From: an uncultured Anaerolineales bacterium
GTDB lineage: Bacteria > Chloroflexota > Anaerolineae > Anaerolineales > Villigracilaceae
Length of the DNA: 8,043 nt
Direction: 5' to 3'
Assembly (NCBI GenBank): GCA_938008865.1
Contig: CALLJA010000445.1
Coordinates: 1-8,043, forward strand
This document shows, in pieces, positions 6,852 to 8,043 of this stretch. A program made the position numbers and the translations under genes. Under the pieces are notes generated by a model. The model made no database searches and was not told where the DNA came from. It saw nothing but the letters and a program-made list of their open reading frames with translations. Within the stretch, counting starts at the first letter, position 1; each line of letters begins with the position of its first letter.

Positions 6852-6957
6852 TCTCGTCTCCTTTACGAATTCCCGCACGTGGCGGGTAAAGTGCTACTTC
6901 AGCAGTCTCCTGGTTCGCAGAACGAAACCGATAAATCTGCCATTCCAGGAGACGAGA
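6852..6957 (-). promoter_or_regulatory. structured leader with alternative pairings over the symporter ribosome-binding site
   Basis: The 123-base gap upstream of the symporter holds three linked segments on the minus strand. Segment A (6957-6945) contains TCTCGTCTCCT, perfectly complementary over 11 bp to segment C (6862-6852), which contains the AGGAG ribosome-binding site and ends one base before the start codon. A also contains GTCTCCTGG (6953-6945), complementary over 9 bp to segment B, CCAGGAGAC (6913-6905). A cannot pair with both. Between A and B, GCAGA/TCTGC (6940-6936/6921-6917) can form an inner stem. Between B and C lie a TGCT/AGCA hairpin (6904-6901/6895-6892), a CCCGC/GCGGG hairpin (6886-6882/6876-6872) and a CTTTAC/GTAAAG pair (6891-6886/6866-6861) that also touches the ribosome-binding site. 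A:C would block translation and A:B would free it. I recognise no known riboswitch core in it. No convincing promoter was found inside it, so it is probably read from upstream. Confidence 0.6.
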
Positions 6958-6973
6958 GACCCGCGGACTACCG

Positions 6974-8043
6974 CTAAAACTTGCGACTCCACTCCTTCGG
7001 CCAGCGCTCGACCACGACCTTCTTTTGAGTGAAGAATTCGACCGCATCCATGGCTTGGCCGTGCATGTCGCCGAAGAACGAGTCCTTCCAGCCGCTGAAC
7101 GGGAAGAAGGCCATCGGCGCGGCCACGCCAATGTTGATGCCGATATTACCCGCCTCGACCTCATAGCGGAACTTGCGCGCCGCCGCGCCGCTGGACGTGA
7201 ACAGGCTGGCCTGGTTGCCATACGAATGGCTGTTCGCCAGCGCAATGGCCTCGTCGATAGTATTGACGTGCATCAGGCCCAGCACGGGACCAAACACCTC
7301 GGTCCGCCACAACTCGCTGCCAGGCTGGACGTCCGCCACGATGGTGGGCCGCACGAAGTTGCCTTTTTCGTAGCCCTTGATCGTGGTCCCGCGCCCATCC
7401 ACACAGACGTTGGCCCCTTCCGCCGCGCCGACCCCGATCAACTGCTCGACGCGCGCCTTGCTGGCGGGGTTGATGACGGGCCCCATCTGCACCCCCGAGT
7501 CGAGGCCGTATCCCACCACGCGGCTGACTGCCGCATCGCAGATCAACTCGGTGAACTCGTTGCGCGCCTCGCCAACCGTCACCGCCAGCGAGACGGCCAG
7601 ACAGCGCTGGCCCGCGCAGCCGAAGGCCGAGTCGGCGATAATCTTGGTGGCCATGTCCATGTCGGCGTCGGGCAGCACGATGACGGGATTCTTTGCCCCG
7701 CCCTGGGCCTGGACCCGCTTCCCATTGGCCGATGCGCGGCTGTAGATGTACTTCGCCACGTTGGTCGAGCCGACGAATGTGATGGCGCGGATGACGGGAT
7801 GGTCAAGGATGCCGTCCACGGTCTCCTTCGCGCCATTGACCATGTTGACCACGCCCTTCGGGAAACCGACCTGCTCGATCAGTTTGAAGATGTACTGCAT
7901 CGTCATCGGCACCTTCTCCGAAGGCTTGACGATGTAGGTGTTGCCTGCCGCCAGCGCGTATGGCAGATACCAGAAGGGAATCATGCCAGGGAAGTTGAAC
8001 GGCGCGATGGTGGCGCACACGCCCACAGGCTGGCGGATCATCA
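6974..8043 (-). CDS. mmsA: CoA-acylating (methyl)malonate-semialdehyde dehydrogenase (partial, 5' end beyond window)
   Basis: NAD- and CoA-dependent aldehyde dehydrogenase converting methylmalonate semialdehyde to propionyl-CoA, or malonate semialdehyde to acetyl-CoA, with loss of CO2. About 356 C-terminal residues are visible; the family is usually 480-500, so some 130-145 are missing. The ATG at 8041 lies inside the conserved RQPVGV region and is not the true start. Counting from it: PFNFPGMIPFW (14-24), VKPSE (38-42), FVGST (89-93), QGGAKNPV (113-120), catalytic Cys147 in GCAGQRCLA, and EVFGPVL (248-254). FSGWKDSFFGDMHG (315-328) and VEFFTQKKVV (334-343) are typical of this family. The general-base glutamate of hydrolytic aldehyde dehydrogenases is absent at QGGAKN, as expected for CoA-acylating members. 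No U-rich terminator follows the TAG stop, so read-through into the symporter is plausible. It may serve beta-alanine, polyamine-derived or valine catabolism; the true substrate is open. Confidence 0.93.
   Translation of the reverse strand, partial: MIRQPVGVCATIAPFNFPGMIPFWYLPYALAAGNTYIVKPSEKVPMTMQYIFKLIEQVGFPKGVVNMVNGAKETVDGILDHPVIRAITFVGSTNVAKYIYSRASANGKRVQAQGGAKNPVIVLPDADMDMATKIIADSAFGCAGQRCLAVSLAVTVGEARNEFTELICDAAVSRVVGYGLDSGVQMGPVINPASKARVEQLIGVGAAEGANVCVDGRGTTIKGYEKGNFVRPTIVADVQPGSELWRTEVFGPVLGLMHVNTIDEAIALANSHSYGNQASLFTSSGAAARKFRYEVEAGNIGINIGVAAPMAFFPFSGWKDSFFGDMHGQAMDAVEFFTQKKVVVERWPKEWSRKF

Noticed and set aside
6899..6943. Possible 14-codon leader peptide (MADLSVSFCEPGDC) inside the symporter leader
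   Set aside because: It has ATG and TGA in frame and overlaps segment B, so it was considered as an attenuation peptide, but it has no Shine-Dalgarno site at a workable distance and no run of regulatory codons.
1..8043. CRISPR arrays, tRNA or rRNA genes, insertion sequences
   Set aside because: No regularly spaced repeats, no tRNA-like cloverleaf with CCA end, and no transposase or terminal repeats were seen; nearly all bases are explained by seven metabolic and transport genes.

Overview
The window is a compact bacterial catabolic locus of about 8 kb with every gene on the minus strand, so transcription runs from base 8043 towards base 1. The DNA is moderately GC-rich, Shine-Dalgarno sites are strong (AAAGGAG types) and gaps are short. 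The solute-binding protein is a lipoprotein with an LAAC lipobox followed by a Gly/Ser/acidic linker. This look, with a non-proteobacterial putrescine aminotransferase, suggests Chloroflexota (Anaerolineae-like), but that placement is an impression from style and not a search result.

In transcription order: (1) the C-terminal three quarters of a CoA-acylating (methyl)malonate-semialdehyde dehydrogenase (8043-6974, 5' end outside the window); (2) a 123-base gap with an elaborate, potentially switching RNA structure that can hide the next ribosome-binding site; (3) a sodium:solute symporter (6850-5183); (4) a 58-base gap with a strong UUCG-type hairpin; (5) a PatA-like putrescine aminotransferase (5124-3763); (6) a 182-base intergenic region with a hairpin terminator, a 12-bp palindrome and a near-consensus sigma-70 promoter; (7) a polyamine ABC transporter in the classical order potA (3580-2471), potB (2467-1544), potC (1547-642), potD (584-1, 3' end outside the window). 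A further hairpin sits between potC and potD.

Together the genes form a polyamine and amine catabolism module. PotABCD would import putrescine or spermidine, and the aminotransferase would convert putrescine to 4-aminobutyraldehyde. The symporter could bring in a related amine or amino acid, and the dehydrogenase would turn a C3/C4 semialdehyde into acyl-CoA. The terminator and promoter between the aminotransferase and potA indicate two transcription units: catabolic enzymes plus symporter, and transporter.

The most unusual signal is the leader between the dehydrogenase and symporter genes. One upstream segment (6957-6945) is perfectly complementary both to a mid-leader segment (9 bp) and to the symporter's Shine-Dalgarno region (11 bp). 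This is the logic of a translational switch. A second pattern is that paired cysteines recur in the predicted extracytoplasmic loops of PotB, PotC and the symporter, and in PotD.
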